This document shows positions 33,761 to 43,461 of a stretch of 64,000 bases of DNA, one piece after another. Each line of letters starts with the position of its first letter. The stretch's first letter is position 1. Below the pieces are notes generated by a model. That model did not search any database and was not told the origin of the DNA. It saw only the letters and a list, made by a program, of their open reading frames with translations. The DNA lies in contig NC_135567.1 in assembly GCF_964340395.1 (NCBI RefSeq), positions 3,555,899 through 3,619,898 of the forward strand. Reading direction: 5' to 3'. The DNA comes from Glandiceps talaboti (lineage: Eukaryota > Hemichordata > Enteropneusta > Spengelidae). The translations under genes and the position numbers were made by a program.

Positions 33761-36562
33761 ATGGATGATTTTCTACAAAGTATGGAAAAAATGAACATTT
33801 CATGTGTTCCCATGGAGGAATCCGATGCGTTACCGCTGTGTATTAATCGTGAGGAAAACCATAGAAGAAAAGTACGACGGGAAAGAAAGTTTCCACCAAA
33901 CATGTTTGTTCGTTTACCCTACAATGTCTCACTGCCCCTGCCTCCCGAGAATGCCTTTTGTTCATTACGTATACCTACAAGCGGTAAAAATAAAGTAAAT
34001 ATACCCTTTCAACCAATGACATCAGTTCCCGTCAAAACTGCAGACACTTATTTCCCTTCAGATGTAAATATTGATGATTTGAAGAAGGAAGTGACAACTA
34101 GCTATTCTCAACCAACACATGATCCTTTCCCTGTTGATGAAAGTGTCAAAACACGTGCACCAGCGTCCAATACACCCGAAAAAATGGTTCCAATTGAAAT
34201 TTTTACCAAACCAATAACTTCAACACCTATTAAAACCATTCACCCCAATCAGAAGCGGGATACCGTCACATGTACACCCTCCCAACCAACACCACTTCTG
34301 TGTGATATGGAAACTTTGATGGAGTTGTCAAAGAGAACGGAAACAGTGAAAAACAGTGAAGAAAAATTAATATTTAATCTTGACCTCGATTTATCAAAAG
34401 ACTGTGAATTCAGTGATGTGTGCTACACACTGACATGTTGTTTGTTACCTTTCAACTGGAAGGTATGTACTTTGTACCGTCAAACAAAGGCCATGTTTAC
34501 ATATCTCGAGAAAGAGGAAATAGATCCATCGTCAAGTTTCCGTAATGTCCTTGCGTCTATTCAGAACGCTCTCAAAACACTGCTTAAAACTTTGAAAATG
34601 AAGCACGATAAGGATTCTTTCAATTGGATGGAATCAGAGTTGACTACAGAGATGAAGACAAAATTAACAACAATTGTTAAATTGAGCGGTGTGCATGGAT
34701 CAAAAGATCCCATTTTGCTTCACGAAAACATATCACGTTACCTTACACATGAAGAACTAAGCCGACTTGTAACAAACGTGTCACATCACAACAAGTCAAG
34801 TCGTCAGGTGGATGAAGTCCTTTTTGATTGTCTGTCACAACTGATGTTGTTGTCTCTCACCAAAAGATTGAAAGGCATTGTGAAGGGAATCAGACGGTCA
34901 TTAACTTTGCTGATCGCGGCCGCATTTGTAGTTGCCACTCAAAAACCCGAACAAATGGAAGACCTTAACACCTATATACAAAGCAAGCACATAGACTTTC
35001 ACGAACAAGACGTGTCACCATTCGAAAAAGAGGCTATACTGACATATGCATCCAACAGCAAAACGGGCCTGATTTATCTCGTAAAACGTCTTGCAGAGAA
35101 ACTCGACATTGTGTTGACCCATTACGACGACAGTGCAGTACTCGTTGACAACATTGTTTTGTTTTACAAAAATGTCATATTACCTTTCTTTATATGTCTT
35201 GCTTCCATGTTAACTGAATGGAATGATGGGAAAGATTTCAATTTTAGTTATCTGAAAGCTTTGTCTTGCATTGAAACAGATTTGTGTTTTGACCTGAACG
35301 TTTTTGTAATAGATACATGTTGTTCAAAACACGTGTCTGTAATACAAGAGTACGGACAATCTAGTGAGTACCTAAACTTACAACAAAAAACGTTCTTGGA
35401 AAAACTGTGTGAATTTCTTAAAAATTATCCATCATGGTGGACATTTGAAAAACCTGTGTCATTTGACGAAGTCACTTGTTCGTTGGAAGAATTTCAGAAA
35501 GACCACGTGAAGAAAAAAGATGTCTGTCGAGATTTGTTTGTGAAAATCGTGCAAGCATTTCCTTTGTTCACGTTTGCTTACTGCATACCTATCAACGATG
35601 GAGGACGAACATCTTTGTTTCTAAATGCTGGTAGAGCATTTTGTAAAGAAGTGTTTTTGACTTGGCCCTTTGATTACAGTTCGCTTGAATTCCCAACAAA
35701 GTATACCTGTGTTGGTAACATGGAGGCCTACCTCGAACTACAGTATCACACACTGTCTCCTGCATGGCATGCCTATCAACAGTTACTATATCACGTTTTA
35801 AATGTTGCCAAATTCGATGTAAACCTTTACACATGGTTGTTGGTTTCCGAACAGGGTTTGTCACCGTCTTCCTTAACCCAAGATGTGGTTAAAAAACTGA
35901 CCAAAATCCCTGTCCCTATTGTAGTGACAGAGTTCACGCGAGACAAAGTTCTGAATGATGTGGTATCTCAGGTCATGTCAGGCGAGACACATGCGATGAC
36001 CCATAATGATGGACAATGTGAATTTGTTGGTATGGAAACAAAAGAAAATGACATTTTGAAAGTTGATAGGAGTGATGCCTTCAAATCATTTGAGTACTGT
36101 GTCCGAGCATTGGTTCGTGTTCAAGGGTCACCTATTTTAGGTACGATGTCATTGGACATGTACGACAAGGAATCTTTCACCAAAATGCCAACTTGGTTTA
36201 CGAAACTGGTTTCTCTTCGTCCTGTTCGTGACAAACCGGTAAAACAATCTTTGACATCGTCGGCAAAATACTGTTATGCTAATGTCAAAGTCGGTTCAGA
36301 TGTATTATGTCTGTCGAATGACATTGATTTGAGAAAACAAATGCCCCTATGTCTTAGCAAAGAAAAAATGAAAGTGTATGTGCCCTCTCAAATCATTCAT
36401 GACTACATTGAAATGGTGGGTGATAAGAATCAGTCTTTGAACACAGCTTATTTGCAAATGTTTCATTTTATTAACCGGAACGACAACAGTGATTTGGCAA
36501 AGACACTACAAGATATTTGGGAATCGTTGAAAGTGAATTATTTGCCTACTGCTCTGGCATAG
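33761..36562 (+). CDS. Unassigned 933-residue protein
   Basis: Largest frame of the window, intronless, from ATG (MDDFLQSMEKMNISCV) to TAG. Residues about 34-46 are strongly basic (RRKVRRERK). Residues about 60-190 are rich in Pro, Thr and Ser and look disordered, with repeated T.P-type motifs. From about 200 onward it is a long, mainly helical region with many Cys and Leu. A hydrophobic helix near residues 380-395 (TLLIAAAFVVAT) is short for a membrane span. No polymerase, helicase, protease or kinase motif is visible. Its size and tail-plus-body layout recall tegument or scaffold proteins of large DNA viruses, but this is a guess. It is followed by a small membrane-protein frame and a poly(A) signal. 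Confidence 0.88.
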   Translation: MDDFLQSMEKMNISCVPMEESDALPLCINREENHRRKVRRERKFPPNMFVRLPYNVSLPLPPENAFCSLRIPTSGKNKVNIPFQPMTSVPVKTADTYFPSDVNIDDLKKEVTTSYSQPTHDPFPVDESVKTRAPASNTPEKMVPIEIFTKPITSTPIKTIHPNQKRDTVTCTPSQPTPLLCDMETLMELSKRTETVKNSEEKLIFNLDLDLSKDCEFSDVCYTLTCCLLPFNWKVCTLYRQTKAMFTYLEKEEIDPSSSFRNVLASIQNALKTLLKTLKMKHDKDSFNWMESELTTEMKTKLTTIVKLSGVHGSKDPILLHENISRYLTHEELSRLVTNVSHHNKSSRQVDEVLFDCLSQLMLLSLTKRLKGIVKGIRRSLTLLIAAAFVVATQKPEQMEDLNTYIQSKHIDFHEQDVSPFEKEAILTYASNSKTGLIYLVKRLAEKLDIVLTHYDDSAVLVDNIVLFYKNVILPFFICLASMLTEWNDGKDFNFSYLKALSCIETDLCFDLNVFVIDTCCSKHVSVIQEYGQSSEYLNLQQKTFLEKLCEFLKNYPSWWTFEKPVSFDEVTCSLEEFQKDHVKKKDVCRDLFVKIVQAFPLFTFAYCIPINDGGRTSLFLNAGRAFCKEVFLTWPFDYSSLEFPTKYTCVGNMEAYLELQYHTLSPAWHAYQQLLYHVLNVAKFDVNLYTWLLVSEQGLSPSSLTQDVVKKLTKIPVPIVVTEFTRDKVLNDVVSQVMSGETHAMTHNDGQCEFVGMETKENDILKVDRSDAFKSFEYCVRALVRVQGSPILGTMSLDMYDKESFTKMPTWFTKLVSLRPVRDKPVKQSLTSSAKYCYANVKVGSDVLCLSNDIDLRKQMPLCLSKEKMKVYVPSQIIHDYIEMVGDKNQSLNTAYLQMFHFINRNDNSDLAKTLQDIWESLKVNYLPTALA

Positions 36563-36604
36563 GTATACTAATGTGGTATACCAAACGAAAAAACCAAAGG
36601 ATTG

Positions 36605-36784
36605 ATGATGGTGGTAGTCCATGATGACCTGACTTTTCTGGCATTAGGATTGGTTGTTTTGTTTGTTCTTTGTTTGCAATTCTTTTTTCTCGTGTGTATT
36701 TTCCTGAAAATACCAAGATGTCTACCATCAACAACACATGTGAGGAACAACAACAGTTGGCCAGAGCCACCAGATTTTACCTAA
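36605..36784 (+). CDS. Small single-pass membrane protein, 59 residues
   Basis: ATG at 36605 is the first in its frame. The protein has a short polar start (MMVVVHDDLTF), a hydrophobic span of about 25 residues (LALGLVVLFVLCLQFFFLVC and on), a basic stop-transfer (LKIPR) and a short polar tail ending PEPPDFT. The TAA stop (36782-36784) overlaps the AATAAA signal at 36784-36789. It lies 42 bases after the 933-residue gene on the same strand and could be read from the same or a separate short transcript. Small membrane proteins like this are easily missed. The clean span, ATG and position support it, but chance cannot be excluded. Confidence 0.5.
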   Translation: MMVVVHDDLTFLALGLVVLFVLCLQFFFLVCIFLKIPRCLPSTTHVRNNNSWPEPPDFT

Positions 36785-36789
36785 ATAAA
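36784..36789 (+). terminator. Poly(A) signal ending the plus-strand unit
   Basis: AATAAA overlaps the stop of the 59-residue frame by one base. It lies about 220 bases after the stop of the 933-residue gene. The convergent BTB-kelch gene ends at 36893, so the two transcription units meet in about 100 bases that include a (GTTT)n run. Confidence 0.6.
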
Positions 36790-36892
36790 CAGCAAAGATA
36801 TTTTGCCTTGCTTTGCATTTCTAAGCATGTGTTTGTTTGTTTGTTTGTTTGTTTGTTTGTTTGTTTACTTTTTAGTGTGTGTGAGTGAGTGT

Positions 36893-38900
36893 TCAACAAA
36901 CACCATCGATATATGCTATACGATCTGATCGACACAGAGTGAATTCGAAGTTTTTGGTTGTAAAATTCAAAATAATCTCATATCTCATGAACAATCTTCT
37001 AGCCCAGTGGAAATTTCTGTCACAATCAAACAATACAATCTTGTCTGCTCCTTCGTTTCTTCCTTTCAAGGGCAATGTAGGAGTAGTGGTTGCAGTCTCT
37101 ATTTCTCGTTTGTTGAAGAGAATGTCTTTGCTTTGAAATGGGTCTTCATTGTTGTTCATTATTATTCCTTCCCATTTGTCCAGTGTCATGTCATACACAG
37201 AACATTCAATGATGAACTCCAAGGTGTCCGTCATACTAAAGAGGCCAACACAAACAATACCAAAGGCAGGCACATGAAACAAAGATGGCATGTATCTACC
37301 TCGAGTAATTGTGTCGGGATATGCTATGGCCCTGGTCTCAAGGTGGTTCAATACACCCCAATTAGGGGCACTGTACGTGTTTGCAACAATCTCATTGGTG
37401 GACATAACTTCACTATTAAACTCGACTTGTATCACGTGCATACTTTCGTCTCTAGCATTAGTGGCTGTAAAAATACAACATGTGTTTGGGCCCATTGTTA
37501 CAGCACACATAGTTCTGTTACCCAAATCTATGTCTGTAGGGATTTGAAAGAAATCGCACAATTTGATCACGTGATGATTCAACCGTGAAGAAATTATTCG
37601 CCAAGAACTGTTCGCATTTGCAAAAGTCAAACACTGATTGTCAGTTATGTCTTTGATAATCAAAATGTCCTTGAAATTGACTATTTCAAAGAAACCAATG
37701 TCTTCTTCGAGAGGTAATCTAGCGATGTCACTAACAAGCATACTGTTAAAGTGACATGTTAGATTCCATTTCGGTAGGCAACTTTCATCTGTTGAATTAC
37801 AAGCAAAATTCGTCCCCACAATCATTATTTTCTCTTCTGCTGCAAAGACACAGAACACCCTGTGACGATCAAGAACTGTGATGTCATATTCTCTACCCTT
37901 AGAGGTATTGCTCGGAAACGTGTACAGGACGTCTGTGTTTGTAGGTCTCGTCCCTTTTTCATGTAGTACAGAGTATTTGTCGTAAACATATAACCATCCT
38001 TTAGAAAACGACAGTTGTCTATATGTATGGTCTTTTGGAGCATTTGTCGTCTTACGCATACTGTCTGTTATAGATTTAGTGATGGCTTTACTCAAATGAT
38101 CTTCAAGGGCCTCTCCTACTGTTGTTTCCAGGAATGGATAATTGGAAATAATGTGTTGTTGGCACGAGTTCAGCAGTGAACCTTCAATATGAGTTTGTAA
38201 AAGATCATAAACTGCATTGTCGATCAGTTGGGATAAACAATTGTCCTCTGGATGGATCGCTAAAAAGATTCTGGCTATGTCAGTATGACACTCGTGATTC
38301 ATTGCATGGTTCTGCCACGTTTTAACAATGTTATAGACATCTCTTTCTGTCCCAATATATCTGGTTTTACGCTTAACGAATGACAACATGGTCTCTGTGT
38401 CCCATGTTCTGAAACTTGTCTCGACAAACATGAAAATTTCAGTCACTACAGCTGCGACTGCATCAATCAACCCATCACATGCACTGACATTTCTCAGTCG
38501 ACTTATTTTTTGGAAGTAGTCTAAGAGATGTGTCACTGTCGTGTGACTCCCTATGACAGTAAACAGGCTTTCTCTTTCGAGGAGTTTGTGTTTGAGAGCA
38601 TCAAAAAAGGATTTCATATTCAGAAAGTCTGCTGCCATTGTTACTTTTGCGATGTTTTCATCAGACAGTGTGAAACGATTCCTTCTGAGATTATCATCTC
38701 TATACAAGATAACATCATGTATTTTTCCGTCAATTGCAAATTTGATAAAAAGATGCCAAAATTCCTCTGGGATGTAGTTCATTCTCAGTGAACTTAGATG
38801 AATGGCATCATGACCAGCAATGTCGTGAAAACGAATATGGCCACTTAGGAAAGGAATGTTTGCACGGAGACGGTCGACAGGTACAGAGTAACTCTCCTTA
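36893..38900 (-). CDS. BTB-BACK-kelch-type protein, N-terminus lost in the assembly gap
   Basis: The frame ends TGA at 36893-36895. An ATG at 38782 gives 629 residues, but the frame stays open for 39 more codons to the gap at 38901. The added part supplies missing BTB sequence, so the true start lies in the gap and at least 668 residues exist. Order: the end of a BTB fold (FWHLFIKFAIDGKI and AADFLNMKSFFDAL motifs), a BACK-like helical part containing ERDVYNIVKTWQNH, then a degenerate kelch-repeat region. In that region IMIVG-, FGIVCVG- and VYDMTLDKWEG-type strands stand in for canonical GG motifs. Such proteins are usually adaptors that bring substrates to cullin-3 ubiquitin ligase. Being intronless in this block, it may be a captured host gene, as in poxviruses. 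Confidence 0.8.
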
Positions 38901-39000
38901 NNNNNNNNNNNNNNNNNNNNNNNNNNNNNNNNNNNNNNNNNNNNNNNNNNNNNNNNNNNNNNNNNNNNNNNNNNNNNNNNNNNNNNNNNNNNNNNNNNNN
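38901..39000. other. Assembly gap, 100 N
   Basis: Exactly 100 Ns, the usual placeholder for a gap of unknown size. It interrupts the BTB-kelch frame on its left and abuts TTAGGG hexamers on its right, so the junction between the gene block and the telomere-like array is not observed. Confidence 1.
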
Positions 39001-39280
39001 AGGGTTAGGGTTAGTGGTTATGGTTAGGGTTAGGGTTAGGGTTAGGGCTAGGGCTAGGGTTAGGGTTAGGGTTAGGGTTAGATTTAGAGTTAGGGTTAGG
39101 GTTAGGGTTAGGGTTAGGATTAGGGTAAGGGTTATGGTTAGGGTTAGGGTAAGGGTTAGGGTTAGGGTTAGCGTTAGGGTTAGGGTTAGGGTTAGGGTAA
39201 GTGTTAGGGTTAGGGTTAGGGTTAGGGTTAGGTTTAGGGTTAGGGTTAAGGGTTAGGGTTAGGGTTAGGGTTAGGGTTAG
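39001..39280 (+). repeat. Degenerate TTAGGG telomere-type array
   Basis: About 46 hexamers, mostly TTAGGG, with variants TTAGCG, TTATGG, TAAGGG, CTAGGG, TTTAGG and TTAGAG. The G-rich strand reads 5' to 3' rightward. It passes without a gap into unique-type repeats at 39281, so on that side it is interstitial, not a chromosome end. Open frames of VRVRVR or NPNPNP type are repeat translations. Confidence 0.95.
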
Positions 39281-39284
39281 ATGT

Positions 39285-39522
39285 GTTGTGGTCTCCAGGA
39301 CACTTGAGAGTGGTCTCACGTAACTTGAGAGTGGTCTCCATGTAACTTGTGTGGTCTCCACGTAACCTGAGAGTGGTCTCTACGGAACTTGTGTGGTCTC
39401 TACGTAACCTATGAGTGGTCTCTACGTAACCTGAGAGTGGTCTCCACGTCACTGGTGTCCACGTAACCTAGTGTGGTCTCCATGTAACTTGTTGGATATG
39501 AGTGGTCTCCACGTAACCTCAC
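39285..39522 (+). repeat. GTGGTCTCCACGTAAC tandem array, about 10 copies
   Basis: Irregular units of about 19-26 bp built from GTGGTCTCCACGTAACCT or GTGGTCTCTACGTAACCT with GAGA or TGT spacers. The array directly follows the TTAGGG run in the same contig. Confidence 0.85.
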
Positions 39523-39699
39523 ATATATATCATGTTTTTGATTAATTTCGTGATATTTGCTGATTATATTTTTATATTTTTAGATGGATTAATATATTAG
39601 ACCATGGATTTAAAAGTATTCATCATTCATTTAGTATCTCTCTTGGGACTTATGATTAGGATACATGGATTAAGCAGTGGACATCATTCTAAGTCGTAA

Positions 39700-40925
39700 G
39701 GCTACATGGATTAAGCTGTAGACTGTTCGGATTATGTTATTTTCAATATGGATTAAGCAGTGTGCTCACTACAGATTAGAAAGACTAAGTATAATACTGA
39801 ATGGATTAAGCTATATGCTACATGGATTAAGCTGTAGGCTATATGGATTAAGTTATTTTCAATATGGATTAAGCTGTGTTCTCATGTATTCAGATTTTAG
39901 ACCATGGATTAGATAGATTAAGTATAATACTGAATGGATTAAGCTATAGGCTACATGGATTAAGCTGTAGACTATCTGGATTAAGTTATTTTCAATATGG
40001 ATTAAACTGTGTTCTCATGTATTCAGATTTTAGACCAAGGATTAGATAGATTAAGTATAATAGTGAATGGATTAAGCTATAGGCTACATGGATTAAGCTG
40101 TAGACTATCTGGATTAAGTTATTTTCAATATGGATTAAGCTGTGTGCTCATATACTAAGATTTTAGACCAAGGATGAGATAGATTAAGTATAATAGTGAA
40201 TGGAGTAAGCTATAGGCTACATGGATTAAGCTGTAGACTATCTGGATTAAGTTATTTTCAATATGGATTAAGTTGTGTGCGCATATACTCAGATTTTAGA
40301 CCAAGTATGAGATAGATTAAGTATAATACTGAATGGATTAAGCTATAGGCTACATGGATTAAGCTGTAGAATATCTGGATTAAGTTATTTTCAATATGGA
40401 TTAAGCAGTGGGCTCATGTATAAAGAGGTTAGACTAAGGCTTAAATTTACTAACTGTTATAATGAATGGATTAACCTATAGGCTACATGGATTAAGCTGT
40501 AGGCTATATGGATTAAATTATTTTCAATATGGATTAAGCAGTGTTCTCATGTACTAAGATTTTACACCATGGATTAGATAGCTTAAGTATAATACTGAAT
40601 GGATTAAGCTATAGGCTACATGGATTAAGCTGTAGACTATCTGGATTAAGTTATTTTCAATATGGATTAAGCTGTGTTCTCATGTATTCAGATTTTAGAC
40701 CAAGGATTAGATAGATTAAGTATAATAGTGAATGGATTAAGCTATAGGCTACATGGATTAAGCTGTAGACTATCTGGATTAAGTTATTTTCAATATGGAT
40801 TAAGCTGTGTGCTCATGTATTCAGATTTTAGACCAAGGATTAGATAGATTAAGTATAATAGTGAATGGATTAAGCTATAGGCTACATGGATTAAGCTGTA
40901 GACTATCTGCATTAAGTTATTTTCA
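39700..40925 (+). repeat. GGATTAAG-based array, period about 132 bp, about 10 copies
   Basis: Higher-order unit of about 132 bp containing GTTATTTTCAATATGGATTA, CAGATTTTAGACCAAGGATT, GATTAAGTATAATA and several ATGGATTAAGCT sub-repeats spaced about 25 bp apart. The TTATTTTCAA word recurs near 39737, 39853, 39985, 40119, 40252, 40385 and onward. Less regular GGATTA words precede it from 39583. Confidence 0.9.
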
Positions 40926-40939
40926 ATTATAGTAAATAT

Positions 40940-41375
40940 TAGAATGTAAAGTCTATTGATTTCTATAGGGCACTAGTAATGAGGGCCTGCCACGCAAACA
41001 TATAGATTCACCATAATCTACACACTAGCACACAGGTATTCTTATATTTTTAATACAACATGCATTACTCTAACGAAATTACTGCTCCTGTAACATAGTA
41101 GGATAAATAAAGGATCACCATTGAGAATGTTAGAAGGTAAAGTCTATTGGTTTCTATAGGGTGCTGGTACACGAACAGACCCTGGGGCCTTGGCATGGAA
41201 ACATATAGGAGATTCACCATAATCTACCCACTAGCCCACAGGTCTTCCTATATTTTTAATGCAATATGCATTACTCTAACGAAATTACTGCTCCTGTAAC
41301 ATAGTAGGATAAATAAAGGATCACCATTGAGAATATTAGAAGGTAAAGTCTATTGGTTTCTATAGGGCACTAGTA
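40940..41375 (+). repeat. Two-copy tandem duplication, period 206 bp
   Basis: GGATAAATAAAGGATCACCA starts at 41101 and 41307, and AAAGTCTATTGGTTTCTATA recurs three times (first copy reads TTGATTTC). The units share TTCACCATAATCTAC, ATTACTCTAACGAAATTACT and GCTCCTGTAACATAGTAGG. Confidence 0.9.
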
Positions 41376-42470
41376 CACAGATGCGTTTTTCAGTTTGACA
41401 TTGAAATCCCCATACGAATGCATGGAAAAATTTAACCCCCAAAAAACATATTTTCTTTTAAAAATTTGAACATTAAACTTTTACAGTGAGTCAAGTAACC
41501 CCATACAATTAACCAAATATAAAAAAGTTCATGATATTGTTTGAATAACACCCTTTCAAAAATTAATAATACTTTTCCATATAGAATTGCATGTTAAATA
41601 TTTTGAATTTTCCAGCTAAATTCTGAAATCATAATTCTTGTAGTACTACACTCTTGCAAACTCTCATACATTTAGATATATAGTAAATGAGTAACCAAAC
41701 ATAAAAAATTCGACAAAATTCTGACAACTTACTACATATATGGTGACTTTTGACATCCCCATAGGAATACATGGTACTTACATAAACCCATAGACAGCTC
41801 ACAGTTAAAAAAAAAAATAATGTTTACATTCACAAACTATATATTTCCTGAAAGCTAATTTCTTGCGCTTTCTAAAAACGTAATGCCTTTGAAAATCGGA
41901 CGAAAAATGATAAAATGAAAAAATAATATATCAAAAATATGAAAAATTTTATTTTTAAAAATTAATAATTTTTTTGCCAAAAGTGCACAATATGATATCA
42001 AACATGCTATGATACAAACGTGCACCGAATTTGGTCGAAAAATTCTGAAAAATAACGATGCTGGAGGTTTCTTCTAAGTTAACCAAAATGAGTCCGGTTT
42101 TTTTTGTTCGTTGAGGGCGCTGTTTATCTTTTAAAAACAGGCCTATTTAAGCACTTTCCTGATGTATTTTTTTTACAAAAATTTCAGAATAGGTGTATCA
42201 CATTTACTTACATCGATCACAATGAAATCCAGAGGTCAAAGGTAATCATAACAGTGTTCTCTGGGGTAATGTGCATATGCATTAATTTATTTACGAAAAA
42301 CAAAAATTTCGAATAAAAGGCACCAATATGTTGTTAGTTAACACGAAATGGACCTGCACATAAAATTTGGTCGATATATTTGCATAAATAAAGAAACGGG
42401 AAGGGTCAAAATAATGTGGGCGTGGCACTTCTGACTTCTCCTATTCTTTAACATAGGCCATGTTAAAGAA
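41376..42470. other. No gene seen
   Basis: Very AT-rich with A- and T-runs. The phrase CCCATA(C/G)GAAT(G/A)CATGG occurs twice (near 41410 and 41759). No exon, element end or motif could be supported. Confidence 0.4.
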
Positions 42471-42491
42471 TAACATACATACATACATACA

Positions 42492-42525
<34 letters not shown>

Positions 42526-42700
42526 ACATACATACATACATACATACATAACATACATGCATGCATACATACATACATACATACATACATACATGCATGC
42601 ATGCATGCATACATACATACATACATATACATACATACATACATACATACATACATACATACATACATACATACATACATACATACATTACAAGCATATG

Positions 42701-42755
<55 letters not shown>

Positions 42756-42848
42756 CATACATACATACATTCATACATATACATATATACATACATAACA
42801 TACATACATACATACATACATACATACATACATACATACATTCATACA

Positions 42849-42880
<32 letters not shown>

Positions 42881-43202
42881 CATACATACATACATATATA
42901 CATACATACATACGTTACATACATAACATACATACATGCATGCATACATACATACATACATACATACATACATACATACATACATACATACATACATACA
43001 TAACATACATAACATACATACATGCATACATACATAAAAAACATACATACATACATACATACATACATACATACATACATACATACATACATACATACAC
43101 ACATACATACATACATACATACATACATACATACATACATACATACATACACACACACACATACATACATACATACATACATGCATACGTTACATACATA
43201 TG

Positions 43203-43233
<31 letters not shown>

Positions 43234-43292
43234 CATACATACATACATACATACATACATACATACAAATATACATATATAACATACGTACA

Positions 43293-43324
<32 letters not shown>

Positions 43325-43388
43325 CATACATACATACATACATACATACATACATACATACATACATTCATACATTCATACATATACA

Positions 43389-43420
<32 letters not shown>

Positions 43421-43460
43421 CATACATACATACATACATACATACATACATACATACATA
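42471..43460. repeat. (ACAT)n microsatellite, about 990 bp
   Basis: Nearly pure tetranucleotide array with occasional GCAT, ATAT, CGTT and ACAC variants. Its long open frames on both strands (THTYIH or MYVCMYVC) are by-products and should not be annotated as proteins. It ends abruptly at the 5' edge of the decayed coding region. Confidence 0.97.
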
Positions 43461-43461
43461 A

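Noticed and set aside
37007-37588. 193-residue plus-strand frame
   Set aside because: Fully antisense to the BTB-kelch gene, with no own signals.
38788-39027. Plus-strand frame crossing the assembly gap
   Set aside because: It includes unknown residues and lies antisense to the BTB-kelch gene.
39001-39280. True chromosome end
   Set aside because: The TTAGGG run continues into other sequence in the same contig and its G-strand points inward, so it is interstitial on that side.
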